Below are positions 54,271-63,332 of a DNA stretch of 64,000 nt, piece after piece. Each line of letters opens with the position of its first letter. The first letter of the stretch is position 1. The DNA lies in the NCBI GenBank assembly GCA_947504705.1, contig CANNIA010000014.1:23531-87530 (forward strand), read 5' to 3'. The notes beneath the pieces are model-generated. The model did no database searches. It saw only the letters and a list, made by a program, of their open reading frames with translations, and was not told where the DNA came from. The translations under genes were made by a program, and so were the position numbers. This DNA comes from Paracoccaceae bacterium (lineage in GTDB: Bacteria > Pseudomonadota > Alphaproteobacteria > Rhodobacterales > Rhodobacteraceae).

Positions 54271-55134
54271 ATGAGTGTCATGAACGAACCAAAGGTTTCA
54301 AAGTTCGACCGCGACCCGACGTTGGCCAGTCCGTTGGATGTGGCGGTCTCGGCCGAAGATCGTGAAACCATGGCGCGCGTGACCCGCGCCTTGCGGGACA
54401 GGCGGATGCGGCTGGCGTTTCAGCCCGTGGTCTATGCGTCCGACACGGCGGTCATCGGGTTCTTTGAGGGCTTCATCCGTCTGCTGAACGAACGCGATCA
54501 GGTCATTCCGGCGCGGGATTTCATGGCGGCGGTTGAACAGCACGAACTTGGACGCCAAATCGACTGCGCGGCCTTGCAGCTGGGGCTGATGGCGCTGCAG
54601 CGCAATCCGCAGATCCGGGTGTCGATCAACATGTCGGCCCGGTCGGTAGGCTATCGGCCCTGGGTCCAAGTGCTGCGCAAGGCGCTGCGCGACACGCCAA
54701 GACTTGCCAATAACCTGATTCTCGAAATCACCGAACCTTCGATTCTTCAGGTGCCCGACGTCCTGAAATCCTTCATGGAGGAGATGCGGAACTACGGCAT
54801 CGTTTTCGCGCTGGATGATTTCGGGGCCGGGATCACCTCGCTGCGCCTTCTGCGCGAAATGCGGTTCGAAATTGCCAAGATCGACGGGAGTCTGGTCAAG
54901 AACGTCGACACTTCGTCTGACGGGCAGGCTGTGGCCCGGGCGGCAATCGCTGTCGCGCAGGAAATGGACATGTATGTCGTCGCCGAAGCCGTCGAAACCG
55001 AGGGGGAGGCGAACTGGCTGCGCGATGCGGGCGTCGGTTGCATGCAGGGGTATCTTTTCTGTCCACCAACCGTAACCCCGGACTTTCGCGCCTTTCGGCA
55101 TGGGCGCCCCAGCCTTGCGGAGCAGCCAGCCTGA
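54271..55134 (+). CDS. EAL-domain protein with altered EGF signature
   Basis: The 287-residue cytoplasmic protein is an EAL cyclic-di-GMP phosphodiesterase-type domain. The signature reads EGF (66-68) rather than EAL, but the other metal and catalytic positions are kept: Asn120, Glu152 (LEITE), Asp182/Asp183 (LDDFG), Lys203 (KIDGSL), Glu239 and Glu242 (AEAVE), and Gln259 (MQGYLF). It has no GGDEF or sensor domain. It may be active with altered kinetics, or serve as a c-di-GMP binder. Confidence 0.88.
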   Translation: MSVMNEPKVSKFDRDPTLASPLDVAVSAEDRETMARVTRALRDRRMRLAFQPVVYASDTAVIGFFEGFIRLLNERDQVIPARDFMAAVEQHELGRQIDCAALQLGLMALQRNPQIRVSINMSARSVGYRPWVQVLRKALRDTPRLANNLILEITEPSILQVPDVLKSFMEEMRNYGIVFALDDFGAGITSLRLLREMRFEIAKIDGSLVKNVDTSSDGQAVARAAIAVAQEMDMYVVAEAVETEGEANWLRDAGVGCMQGYLFCPPTVTPDFRAFRHGRPSLAEQPA

Positions 55135-55299
55135 AAACGGCTTTGGTTAATGCTGCGCCTGCGGCATCTTTGCGCCGAGCCGCCCAACGGGCAGCAAGAT
55201 TCTTGCGCTTGTCACCTTATACGCTTAGGCCATGCGTGACGCGGCGCGATCTCCTCGTGCCCGCAACAATTCGCTTGGGCGCAAAGGGAGATTAACCAG

Positions 55300-56475
55300 A
55301 TGACCAATGTTGTGATCGTTTCGGCGGGCCGTACCGCAGTTGGCAGCTTCAACGGCGCTTTCGCCAATACGCCGGCACATGACCTGGGTGCCACGGTGAT
55401 CGAGGCCGTCGTGGCCCGCGCCGGTGTGGACAAGGCCGAAATCGAAGAAACCATCCTTGGTCAGGTGCTGACCGCTGGTCAGGGCCAGAACCCCGCGCGT
55501 CAGGCGCATATCAAGGCAGGTCTGGCGAAAGAGGCCAGCGCCTGGTCGCTGAACCAGGTCTGCGGCTCGGGTCTGCGGGCGGTGGCGCTGGGCGCGCAGC
55601 ATGTCCAGCTGGGCGACGCGCGGATTGTGGTTGCTGGCGGTCAGGAATCGATGTCGCTTTCGCCCCATGTTGGGCACCTGCGGGCCGGGCAGAAAATGGG
55701 CGATCTGAACTTCGTCGACTCGATGATCAAGGACGGGCTTTGGGACGCCTTCAACGGCTATCACATGGGCCAAACCGCAGAGAACGTCGCCAACCAGTGG
55801 CAGATTTCGCGCGACATGCAGGACGAATTTGCGGTTGCCAGCCAGAACAAGGCCGAAGCCGCGCAGAAGGCTGGCAAGTTCAAAGATGAAATCATCGGCT
55901 TCACGGTGAAGACCCGCAAAGGCGATATTGTGGTGGACGCTGATGAATACATTCGCCACGGCGCCACGCTGGAGAGCATGCAGAAGCTGCGCCCGGCTTT
56001 TACCAAGGACGGCTCGGTCACGGCGGCCAACGCTTCGGGCCTGAATGACGGCGCGGCGGCTGTGGTGCTGATGAGCGCGGAAGAAGCCGCCAAGCGCGGG
56101 CTGACCCCACTAGCACGGATCGCCTCTTATGCGACCGCCGGACTTGACCCGTCGGTCATGGGCGTCGGCCCGATCCATGCCAGCCGCAAGGCCCTGGAAA
56201 AGGCGGGCTGGAAAGTCGGCGATCTGGACCTGGTCGAGGCAAACGAAGCTTTCGCCGCCCAGGCCTGCGCGGTGAACAAGGACATGGGCTGGGATCCGGC
56301 CATCGTCAACGTGAACGGCGGCGCGATTGCCATTGGCCACCCGATCGGCGCCTCGGGCGCGCGCATCCTGAACACGCTGCTGTTCGAAATGGCGAGGTCG
56401 GGCAAGAAGCGGGGTCTTGCGACCCTGTGCATTGGCGGCGGCATGGGCGTTGCCATGTGCCTTGAGCGCGCCTGA
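55300..56475 (+). CDS. phaA: Acetyl-CoA C-acetyltransferase (beta-ketothiolase)
   Basis: PhaA condenses two acetyl-CoA to acetoacetyl-CoA for polyhydroxybutyrate. The 391-residue protein has the thiolase Cys88 (NQVCGSGLRAVALG), the GQESMS segment, NGGAIAIGHPIGASG with the His, and the CIGGGMGVAMC terminal Cys. The downstream acetoacetyl-CoA reductase confirms the PHA role; fatty-acid degradation is the alternative. It is followed by a strong hairpin. Confidence 0.94.
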   Translation: MTNVVIVSAGRTAVGSFNGAFANTPAHDLGATVIEAVVARAGVDKAEIEETILGQVLTAGQGQNPARQAHIKAGLAKEASAWSLNQVCGSGLRAVALGAQHVQLGDARIVVAGGQESMSLSPHVGHLRAGQKMGDLNFVDSMIKDGLWDAFNGYHMGQTAENVANQWQISRDMQDEFAVASQNKAEAAQKAGKFKDEIIGFTVKTRKGDIVVDADEYIRHGATLESMQKLRPAFTKDGSVTAANASGLNDGAAAVVLMSAEEAAKRGLTPLARIASYATAGLDPSVMGVGPIHASRKALEKAGWKVGDLDLVEANEAFAAQACAVNKDMGWDPAIVNVNGGAIAIGHPIGASGARILNTLLFEMARSGKKRGLATLCIGGGMGVAMCLERA

Positions 56476-56512
56476 TCTGTTCCGCTGCGGTGCAGTAGTT
56501 TAACGCATCCAT

Positions 56513-56553
56513 GAAATCCGGCGCGCAATAATGTTGCGCGCCGGATTTCGTTT
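56513..56553 (+). terminator. Strong hairpin between phaA and phaB
   Basis: A perfect 16-bp stem (GAAATCCGGCGCGCAA at 56513-56528, complement at 56534-56549) with a 5-base loop TAATG, followed by GTTT. It is one of the strongest hairpins in the window and lies 37 bases after phaA. It may terminate phaA transcription, or partly attenuate phaB. Confidence 0.75.
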
Positions 56554-56604
56554 CGGTAACGAGATTTCAACAACATACTAAGGCATACGGAAAAGGAGAA
56601 TCAC

Positions 56605-57330
56605 ATGGCACGAGTGGCACTGGTGACCGGCGGGTCGCGCGGGATTGGGGCGGCGATCTCGGTCGCGCTGAAAGCCGCAGGCTATACGGTTGTTGCGAAC
56701 TACGCAGGCAACGACGAAGCGGCGGCAGCCTTCACCAAGGAAACCGGCATCCCGGCCTATAAATGGTCGGTCGCGGACTATGAAGCCTGCGCCGCTGGAA
56801 TTGCCAAGGTCGAGGCTGAAGTTGGACCCATCGACGTGCTGGTAAACAACGCGGGCATCACCCGTGACGCCATGTTCCACAAGATGACCCCGGCCCAGTG
56901 GAAAGAGGTGATCGACACCAACCTTTCGGGGCTGTTCAACATGACCCATCCCCTGTGGTCCGGCATGCGCGACCGCAAGTTTGGCCGCGTGATCAGCATC
57001 TCTTCGATCAACGGACAGAAGGGCCAAGCCGGTCAGGTGAACTATTCCGCCGCCAAGTCGGGCGATCTGGGCTTTACCAAAGCCCTGGCGCAAGAGGGAG
57101 CGCGGGCGGGGATCACAGTCAACGCGATCTGCCCGGGCTATATCGCGACCGAAATGGTCAAGGCGATTGACGAAAAGGTGCTGAACGAACGCATCATTCC
57201 GCAAATCCCGGTGGGCCGCTTGGGCGAACCTTCGGAAATCGCGCGGATCGTGGTTTTCCTTGCCAGCGAAGAGGCTGGCTTCATCACCGGATCGACCATC
57301 AGCGCTAACGGCGGGCAGTTCTTCGTCTGA
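56605..57330 (+). CDS. phaB: Acetoacetyl-CoA reductase
   Basis: PhaB reduces acetoacetyl-CoA to (R)-3-hydroxybutyryl-CoA, usually with NADPH, giving the PHB monomer. The 241-residue short-chain dehydrogenase has VTGGSRGIGAAI near the N-terminus, NNAGITRDAMFHKM, and the catalytic YSAAKSG near residue 147. An AAGGAG ribosome site precedes the ATG. It follows phaA but is separated by a strong hairpin. Confidence 0.95.
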   Translation: MARVALVTGGSRGIGAAISVALKAAGYTVVANYAGNDEAAAAFTKETGIPAYKWSVADYEACAAGIAKVEAEVGPIDVLVNNAGITRDAMFHKMTPAQWKEVIDTNLSGLFNMTHPLWSGMRDRKFGRVISISSINGQKGQAGQVNYSAAKSGDLGFTKALAQEGARAGITVNAICPGYIATEMVKAIDEKVLNERIIPQIPVGRLGEPSEIARIVVFLASEEAGFITGSTISANGGQFFV

Positions 57331-57402
57331 CCCAAAGCTGCCAATCAAGGGCTGTTCTTCCTCGGGCAATGTGGCAATGATCCATTCTGCCCGGGGAGCG
57401 AA

Positions 57403-58557
57403 ATGCCAAACCAAACCAAGTCGATCCTGAAACTGGAACGGATCTTTGTTGGTCTGGACTTTCAGGCCGCCGCTGAGACGGTGAGGCGTGCGACAGGCAA
57501 GGGTGGGCTTCGGCAGGCATTCGAGATTGTTCGCTTCGCCATAGGCCCGCAGAGATTCTCCCCCTCGGACTATTATCTCGAGGGGTTGTGGCGCGCCGAC
57601 CTTTTTGCCGAGGGGCGCGCCAGCGTCATCTCAGAAAAGCAAAGCACGGCACTTAACCGTCGATTGTCTCCGATGGATGTCGATGGCCTGCACGGGCTTC
57701 TGACCGACAAGCTCTTGACCGGTCTTACGCTTCGTGCGGCCGGGTTTCCCGTCCTTGAACCGCGGGCGATCTACGGGAAGATCCTCCGGCTACCGGGCGT
57801 CGAGCGGCTGACCAACGCCGAAGGCATCGCCGGTTTCCTGCGGCGCGAAGGGAGCTTGCCGGTATTCGGCAAACCACTGCATTCGTCTCTCTCCATTGGA
57901 GCCGCAAGCTACATCGCTCTTGCGGACGGCGGAGAGTCGCTGGTTCTGGGCAGTGGGCAGAAAGTCGGGCTGAACGCGCTGGCGGAAGAGATCGCTGCGA
58001 ACTTCGCGCGCGGGTATGTTTTTGAACCGCTGATCCGGCAACATCCAGATGTCGAAAGGGTAACCGGACCGGCTGTCGGGGGGCTGCGGATCGTGACGCT
58101 GCGAACCCGCGACGATGTCGAAGTGCTTTACACCTTGCACCGCTTGCCCGCGGTTGGGGCAATGATGGACGCCACCAGCGGCGCCAACCCCTACACGACA
58201 GCACATATTGACAGCGAAACCGGTCGTGTGATCCGGGCGCAGGCGATGGATTCGATGGACATGCACAGCCTGGAAACCTCGCTTGTGACCGGGGTCAGGT
58301 TCGACACAGTGGTTCTGCCCTTCATGAAAGAAGCCCATGCGCTGGCATTGGACGTTCACCGGCTGCTTGTCCGGCCCGGGTTGCTTGGCTTTGACATCGC
58401 ACTGACGCGGACAGGCCCGCTGATCACTGAAATCAATAGCAGCCCGTACCATACATCCTATCAGCATGCGGCAAACCGGGGTTTCCTGAACCAGGATTTC
58501 AAGCCCAGGATCGAGATGGCATTGGCGGTTGTTCGGGCTGAGTCCGGAAGAGCCTAA
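57403..58557 (+). CDS. Sugar-transfer-associated ATP-grasp protein, copy 1
   Basis: The 384-residue protein shows ATP-grasp features of the family often called sugar-transfer-associated (PF14397-like): LPVFGKPLHSSLSIGAASY with the nucleotide-binding lysine, GYVFEPLIRQHP, GLRIVTLR, and GLLGFDIALTRTGPLITEINSSPYH for metal and phosphate binding. Such enzymes join an acid to an amine or hydroxyl with ATP. The likely substrate is unknown; no glycosyltransferase is next to it. A second copy follows at 58663. Family call is from motif pattern. Confidence 0.75.
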   Translation: MPNQTKSILKLERIFVGLDFQAAAETVRRATGKGGLRQAFEIVRFAIGPQRFSPSDYYLEGLWRADLFAEGRASVISEKQSTALNRRLSPMDVDGLHGLLTDKLLTGLTLRAAGFPVLEPRAIYGKILRLPGVERLTNAEGIAGFLRREGSLPVFGKPLHSSLSIGAASYIALADGGESLVLGSGQKVGLNALAEEIAANFARGYVFEPLIRQHPDVERVTGPAVGGLRIVTLRTRDDVEVLYTLHRLPAVGAMMDATSGANPYTTAHIDSETGRVIRAQAMDSMDMHSLETSLVTGVRFDTVVLPFMKEAHALALDVHRLLVRPGLLGFDIALTRTGPLITEINSSPYHTSYQHAANRGFLNQDFKPRIEMALAVVRAESGRA

Positions 58558-58662
58558 CCCAAAGCGAAATACGTTGGAGGGCATTCGCCGCGAACAGCGG
58601 ACGATCAGGACAAGCAATGCTTGACGCTGGCGGTTGCAAGGGTATCCCATGCCCAGACAAAC

Positions 58663-59823
58663 ATGAGTATTCAAATGCCTGAACCTGCGCCCTCCATTCT
58701 GAAACTGCGCAGATACAGTCTGTCGGTCGATCTTAGAGACGCCATTGCTAAGGTCACTGCTACGACGGGAAAAGGCTCCGCAAGACAGGGTCTCGAGATC
58801 CTTGCCGTGGCGCTTGGCCGCCAGAGGCTTAGAGCCGAAGACTATTACCAATATGGTCTCTGGCGGCCGGAGCTTTCGCCCGACGAAAAGACGGCGTTTG
58901 TTTCGACGCTGGGGGGCCAGTCTATCAACCAGCGGCTTTCGCCCGTCGACCGGATGGGTCTTTACGGCTTTACCAGCAACAAGTTGCTGACCGGACTGGC
59001 GTTGCGATCGGCGGGCCTTCCCACGCAAAAGCCCCGTGCGCTTTTCGGAGTTGGCCCCGAAATCCCGGAAGCCGAACGGCTGGAAAGTGCCGCAGACATT
59101 GCCAGATGGCTAAGAAAGGACGGCAGCCTTCCGGTCTTTGGCAAGCCGCTGCACAAATCGCTTAGCATCGGTGCGGCAAGCTATCTTTCTGTGGAAGATC
59201 AGGGAAAGTCGGTTCGGCTTGGGACAGGGGCGGTTGTCAGTATCGACGCCCTGTCAGCGGAAATCGCCGTAAACTTTTCTGACGGCTATCTTTTTGAACC
59301 ACTTATCATTCAGCATCCGGATGTCGAGGCGATAACGGGTCCAGCGGTCGGAGCGCTGAGGGTGGTGACGCTTCGCGAGCCTGATGGAATCCGCGTGCTT
59401 TACCTCGCGCAGCGGCTGCCTGCAGTTGGCGGCATGACGGACAGTGCAAATCTGAATGCGCCGTTTTCCGAGGCCCTGATTGACGGCGAAACCGGTCGGT
59501 TGATTAGGGTTCAGGATATGGACCATATGCCACCCGACCGCCTGGAAGCGTCACACGTCACCGGAAAGCCCTTCGCCGGAGTCGTTTTGCCCTTCGTCAG
59601 GGAAGCGCAGGTCATTGCCTGCGAAGTGCACGGGCTGCTGGTCGGCGCCGGAATTCTGGGGTTCGACTTCGGGCTGACGAAGTCCGGACCCGTAATCAAC
59701 GAGGTCAACTCGAACCCGCATCACTCATTCTTTCAGCGATCAGGGGACCGTGGTTTGATGAATACCGATTTCAAGCCAAGAATCAACGCCGCCATCGCCT
59801 ATGCCCGGTCCCGGCAACGATAG
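58663..59823 (+). CDS. Sugar-transfer-associated ATP-grasp protein, copy 2
   Basis: This 386-residue protein is closely similar in motif order to the preceding gene: LPVFGKPLHKSLSIGAASY, GYLFEPLIIQHPDVEAITGPAVG, ALRVVTLR and GILGFDFGLTKSGPVINEVNSNPHH. The pair is clearly a tandem duplication. The start at 58663 (MSIQMPEPAPSILKLRRY) is chosen over a TTG at 58621. It runs 105 bases after copy 1 on the same strand, downstream of phaA-phaB. Confidence 0.75.
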   Translation: MSIQMPEPAPSILKLRRYSLSVDLRDAIAKVTATTGKGSARQGLEILAVALGRQRLRAEDYYQYGLWRPELSPDEKTAFVSTLGGQSINQRLSPVDRMGLYGFTSNKLLTGLALRSAGLPTQKPRALFGVGPEIPEAERLESAADIARWLRKDGSLPVFGKPLHKSLSIGAASYLSVEDQGKSVRLGTGAVVSIDALSAEIAVNFSDGYLFEPLIIQHPDVEAITGPAVGALRVVTLREPDGIRVLYLAQRLPAVGGMTDSANLNAPFSEALIDGETGRLIRVQDMDHMPPDRLEASHVTGKPFAGVVLPFVREAQVIACEVHGLLVGAGILGFDFGLTKSGPVINEVNSNPHHSFFQRSGDRGLMNTDFKPRINAAIAYARSRQR

Positions 59824-59905
59824 GTACCGCGGCCCTCGGGGGATGGCGGCGGGCCATTTAACCGGGTAATGCGCTGGCCAGTCCTTGCGAACAAACGGTT
59901 TCCGG

Positions 59906-60766
59906 ATGACCCGCACCCAAGCTACAGTGATCGGCTCTTCTGCCATTTTGATGTGGTCGCTTTTGGCCCTTTTCACCATTGCCAGCGCGCCGGTGCCGCC
60001 GCTTTTGCTGAATGCGATCTGCTTTGGCATCGGCGGGCTGATTGGTTTGGTCTGGACCGCACGGAAAGGCTTTGGCGTGCTGCGGGGCGTCAGCTGGAAG
60101 GTCTATGCCTTCGGCACGATTGGCCTGTTCGGTTATCACTTCCTCTATTTCACAGCGTTCCGGCTGTCGCCCAGTGCTGAAACTGGCTTGATCGCCTATC
60201 TCTGGCCGCTGTTCATCGTGCTTTTGTCTGGATTTCTGCCCGGTGAGCGCTTGCGGGCCGGGCACATCGCCGGGGCGATGATCGCCTTTTCTGGGGCGGC
60301 CCTTATCGTGCTTGGAAGTGCCGGCGAGGCTGAAGGGTCGATCCTCGGGATGTCGCTGGCCTTTCTGTGCGCTTTGACCTGGGCCGGCTATTCGGTTCTG
60401 TCACGCAGGCTGGGGACGATCCCGACGGAGACGGTCACTGTCTACTGTCTGGCAACGGCGGCGCTGTCTGTCGTGTCACACCTGCTTCTTGAAACAACGA
60501 TCTGGCCAGACTCCGCGCTGGGCTGGGGCGCGGTTTTGGCATTGGGAATCGGGCCAGTGGGAGCAGCCTTCTTCACTTGGGATATCGGCATGAAACGCGG
60601 CGATATTCAACTTTTGGGCGTCGCATCCTATGCGGCGCCACTTCTGTCAACGCTTGCCCTGGTCGCAGCCGGTATCGCCAAGCCAACATGGACAATTGCC
60701 TTGGCGGCGGTGCTGATCACCCTGGGGGCGGCGCTGGCCGCAATGGCCGGCGCGAAAAAGGACTAG
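59906..60766 (+). CDS. DMT-family (EamA) membrane transporter
   Basis: The 286-residue inner-membrane protein has ten hydrophobic helices in two repeats of five, with the EamA pattern (FYFTAFRLSPSAETGLIAYLWPLFIVLLS; here reads FLYFTAF). Members export metabolites such as amino acids or drugs; the substrate is unknown. The ATG at 59906 is preferred over a TTG at 59885. Its TAG stop overlaps the opposite DUF465 gene stop in CTAG. Confidence 0.88.
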   Translation: MTRTQATVIGSSAILMWSLLALFTIASAPVPPLLLNAICFGIGGLIGLVWTARKGFGVLRGVSWKVYAFGTIGLFGYHFLYFTAFRLSPSAETGLIAYLWPLFIVLLSGFLPGERLRAGHIAGAMIAFSGAALIVLGSAGEAEGSILGMSLAFLCALTWAGYSVLSRRLGTIPTETVTVYCLATAALSVVSHLLLETTIWPDSALGWGAVLALGIGPVGAAFFTWDIGMKRGDIQLLGVASYAAPLLSTLALVAAGIAKPTWTIALAAVLITLGAALAAMAGAKKD

Positions 60767-60930
60767 TGCGCAGTCAGACGCGCGATTTCCTCCTTGATCC
60801 GCAGCTTTTGCTTCTTCAGCTCGGCGATCTTCAGATCATCAACTGCCGGGCTGCGCTGTGCCTGTTCGACCATCTCCGTGAGGCTCTCGTGCTTTTTGCG
60901 CAGTTCCACCAGATGCGATGCGACCGTCAT
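60763..60930 (-). CDS. YdcH/DUF465 family small protein
   Basis: The 55-residue protein (MTVASHLVELRKKHESLTEM at the start, then a helical coiled-coil with ELKKQKLRIKEEIARL near the end) is a typical DUF465 protein: two long charged helices, function unknown. The stop TAG overlaps the DMT transporter's stop in a CTAG palindrome. The ATG is at 60928-60930. Confidence 0.85.
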   Translation of the reverse strand: MTVASHLVELRKKHESLTEMVEQAQRSPAVDDLKIAELKKQKLRIKEEIARLTAH

Positions 60931-61015
60931 GGGTGTCCTCCTCGGTTATGACAGCTTCAGTGCAACACGAAAGCCGTGCCTTGTCATCAACTGTTCACAA
61001 TGCACTTCGCGTGAT

Positions 61016-61780
61016 TCAGCGAAAATGCGCCAGAAGATCGGCGCCATCCCGCAGGACGGCATTTGCAGCCTCGGTATAGCTTTCGCGATCACCGTCATGC
61101 GCCTGTCCGTGGTGGATGACAAAGGGCGCAAGCAGACGAAAAGCAGCGCGCCCACCCTTGCGTGCCTGCAAGATCACCCGAAGAGCAGGTCGGCCTTCGC
61201 GCGCGGCAAGGGGAAGAATGGCGGCCGAGCCAAGCTTGCTGCCAAGTGCCGCCAGAACCTCGGGCACCGCATCGGCACCTGTAATCATGGTGACCCATCC
61301 TTCCGGTCGCAACCTACGACACGCAGCACCGACCCAGTCGGACAACGGCGTTTCCACCTGCATTGCCCGCGCACGGCTCGAAACGGGCGAGGGGCTTCCC
61401 CCAGAAGGGTAATAAGGGGGGTTGGCGATCACATGATCGAAATCGCGGCGCAGATCCTTGGGCATCCGGGCAAGATCCCCTTCATGAACCGCGAGTGGGA
61501 CGCCATTCCGCTCTGAGTTACGGCGAGCAAGATCGGCATAATCGGGTTGCACCTCCAGCCCTGACAAATGCAGCCCCGGCACGCGATGCCCCAAGCAAAG
61601 CGCCGCCGCCCCCGCCCCACAACCAAGATCAAGCACCGAGTCGCCCGGTACCGCTGGGCAAGCCGCGGCCAGCAAGACCGGATCAGTCGCGGCACGATAG
61701 CCACGGACGGGTTGCAAAAGGCGCAGTCGCCCGCACAGAAATTTGTCATCGGAAAGCGCATCCTCCGCGAACATGGTCAC
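61016..61780 (-). CDS. tRNA1(Val) adenine-37 N6-methyltransferase-like (TrmN6)
   Basis: The 254-residue protein has the SAM motif VLDLGCGAGAAALCLGHRVP, EVQPDYADLARRN and the adenine-N6 motif NPPYY. The N-terminal GRLRLLQPVRGYRAATDPVLLAA matches COG4123. E. coli TrmN6 methylates A37 of tRNA-Val1; the alphaproteobacterial targets are not proven. It overlaps the DUF2007 gene by ATGA; an ATG two codons in could be the real start. Confidence 0.88.
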   Translation of the reverse strand: MTMFAEDALSDDKFLCGRLRLLQPVRGYRAATDPVLLAAACPAVPGDSVLDLGCGAGAAALCLGHRVPGLHLSGLEVQPDYADLARRNSERNGVPLAVHEGDLARMPKDLRRDFDHVIANPPYYPSGGSPSPVSSRARAMQVETPLSDWVGAACRRLRPEGWVTMITGADAVPEVLAALGSKLGSAAILPLAAREGRPALRVILQARKGGRAAFRLLAPFVIHHGQAHDGDRESYTEAANAVLRDGADLLAHFR

Positions 61781-61992
61781 TGCACCGGGATGTCATTGTC
61801 GCGCAGGATCGCGCGCGCCAGGAAGAGATCTCGGTCAGCCACCACAAGCCGTTGCGGCAGGATGCCCAGGCTGCCATCCAGGATGCTCATGTGGACGTCC
61901 AAGGCAAAGGCAGTTATACCCTCGCCGGCAAGAAGGTGGGTGGCAAAGGCGATCACGGTGGGGTCGGTTGTGCGCAAAACTTCCTTCATCAA
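61777..61992 (-). CDS. DUF2007 family protein
   Basis: The 71-residue protein (MMKEVLRTTDPTVIAFATHL near the start, then GILPQRLVVADRDLFLARAIL) matches DUF2007, small proteins thought to be signal-transducing; no function established. It overlaps the TrmN6-like gene and faces the polyprenyl synthase across 49 bases. The ATG one codon downstream (61989) is equally plausible. Confidence 0.85.
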   Translation of the reverse strand: MMKEVLRTTDPTVIAFATHLLAGEGITAFALDVHMSILDGSLGILPQRLVVADRDLFLARAILRDNDIPVQ

Positions 61993-62041
61993 CGCAGGTT
62001 AGCCCCAACGGGATCGCGGGGGCAAGGTCGCAGGACAGGGC

Positions 62042-63064
62042 ATGGATGGGGCAGGCAAGGACGAAGGCGCAGACACCGGGGCTAAGGCCCCGCCGGATCG
62101 CCTGATCGACTGGCTGGCCGATGATCTGGCCGCCGTAAACCGCCTGATCCGCGAACGCATGGCCAGCGAACACGCCCCGCGCATCCCGGAGGTGACGGCG
62201 CATCTGGTCGAAGCGGGGGGCAAGCGGCTTCGTCCGATGCTGACGCTCGCGGCGGCGCGCATGCTCGGCTATCAGGGCGAAGATCACGTGAAGCTGGCTG
62301 CAACGGTGGAATTCATCCATACCGCTACACTTTTGCATGACGATGTGGTCGACGAAAGCAAGCTTCGTCGCGGGCGGAAGACGGCAAACCTGCTTTGGGA
62401 CAACAAATCCTCGATCCTTGTGGGCGACTATCTTTTCTCGCGCAGCTTTCAACTGATGGTCGAAACTGGCAGCCTGCGCGTTCTAGATATTCTGGCCAAC
62501 GCTTCGGCCACCATCGCCGAGGGCGAGGTCTTGCAGCTAACTGCCGCTCAGGACCTCCGCACAGATGAATCGATCTATCTGAAGGTCGTGCGCGGCAAGA
62601 CGGCAGCGCTGTTTTCGGCAGCAACCGAAGTTGGCGGCGTCATCGCCGATGCGCCGGAAAACCAGATCAAGGCGCTGCGCGATTATGGCGACGCTTTGGG
62701 CATCGCTTTCCAGATTGTCGACGATGTCCTGGACTATGGCGGCAGTTCGGCCGTGATCGGCAAGAACACCGGCGACGACTTCCGCGAACGGAAACTGACT
62801 TTGCCGGTGATCCACGCGGTCGCAAGAGCCAGCGGCGAAGAGCGCGCCTTCTGGGTCAGGGTGATCGAAAAGGGCGACCAGCGTGACGGTGATCTTGCCC
62901 AGGCAATGTCGCTCCTCACGACTCGCGGTTCGATTGCCTATGCCCGCGAATCTGCGTTGGATTGGGCGAAACGCGCCAAACAAGCACTTTACATCCTACC
63001 GGCGAGTGAGTTGCGCGAAACACTCCTCCAACTTGCGGATTTCGTTGTGGAGCGGGTGCTTTAG
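62042..63064 (+). CDS. ispB: Polyprenyl diphosphate synthase (octa/decaprenyl type)
   Basis: The enzyme elongates isoprenyl diphosphates for the ubiquinone side chain; Rhodobacteraceae make ubiquinone-10, suggesting decaprenyl product. The 340-residue protein has GGKRLRPMLTLAAA, the first aspartate-rich motif DDVVDESKLRRG, GDYLFSRSFQLMV, and the second motif DDVLDYGG, then DDFRERKLTLPV. The start is ATG at 62042. It diverges from the DUF2007/TrmN6-like pair. Confidence 0.93.
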   Translation: MDGAGKDEGADTGAKAPPDRLIDWLADDLAAVNRLIRERMASEHAPRIPEVTAHLVEAGGKRLRPMLTLAAARMLGYQGEDHVKLAATVEFIHTATLLHDDVVDESKLRRGRKTANLLWDNKSSILVGDYLFSRSFQLMVETGSLRVLDILANASATIAEGEVLQLTAAQDLRTDESIYLKVVRGKTAALFSAATEVGGVIADAPENQIKALRDYGDALGIAFQIVDDVLDYGGSSAVIGKNTGDDFRERKLTLPVIHAVARASGEERAFWVRVIEKGDQRDGDLAQAMSLLTTRGSIAYARESALDWAKRAKQALYILPASELRETLLQLADFVVERVL

Positions 63065-63332
63065 GCCTGAATTCGCGTACGGAAACGCGGAATGATCAAA
63101 TTCGTTTCACTTTTTGGCCAAAGTCTTCACCTAGAGAATCATCCAAGGACGTGGATTGACTGCCATCAACCCAAAACGCTCAAGGCTTGCACGCTGACGT
63201 TTTGAGAATGGATTCGATGGCTGACGATTCAATCGAGCGGCCGACAGAACGCGGTGCAAACAAACCGTGACAGCGGGCTGGCGTGAGACAAAGTAATGAA
63301 AGCCTTGGCAAAGCGCCGGGCGGGGGTGTGGG

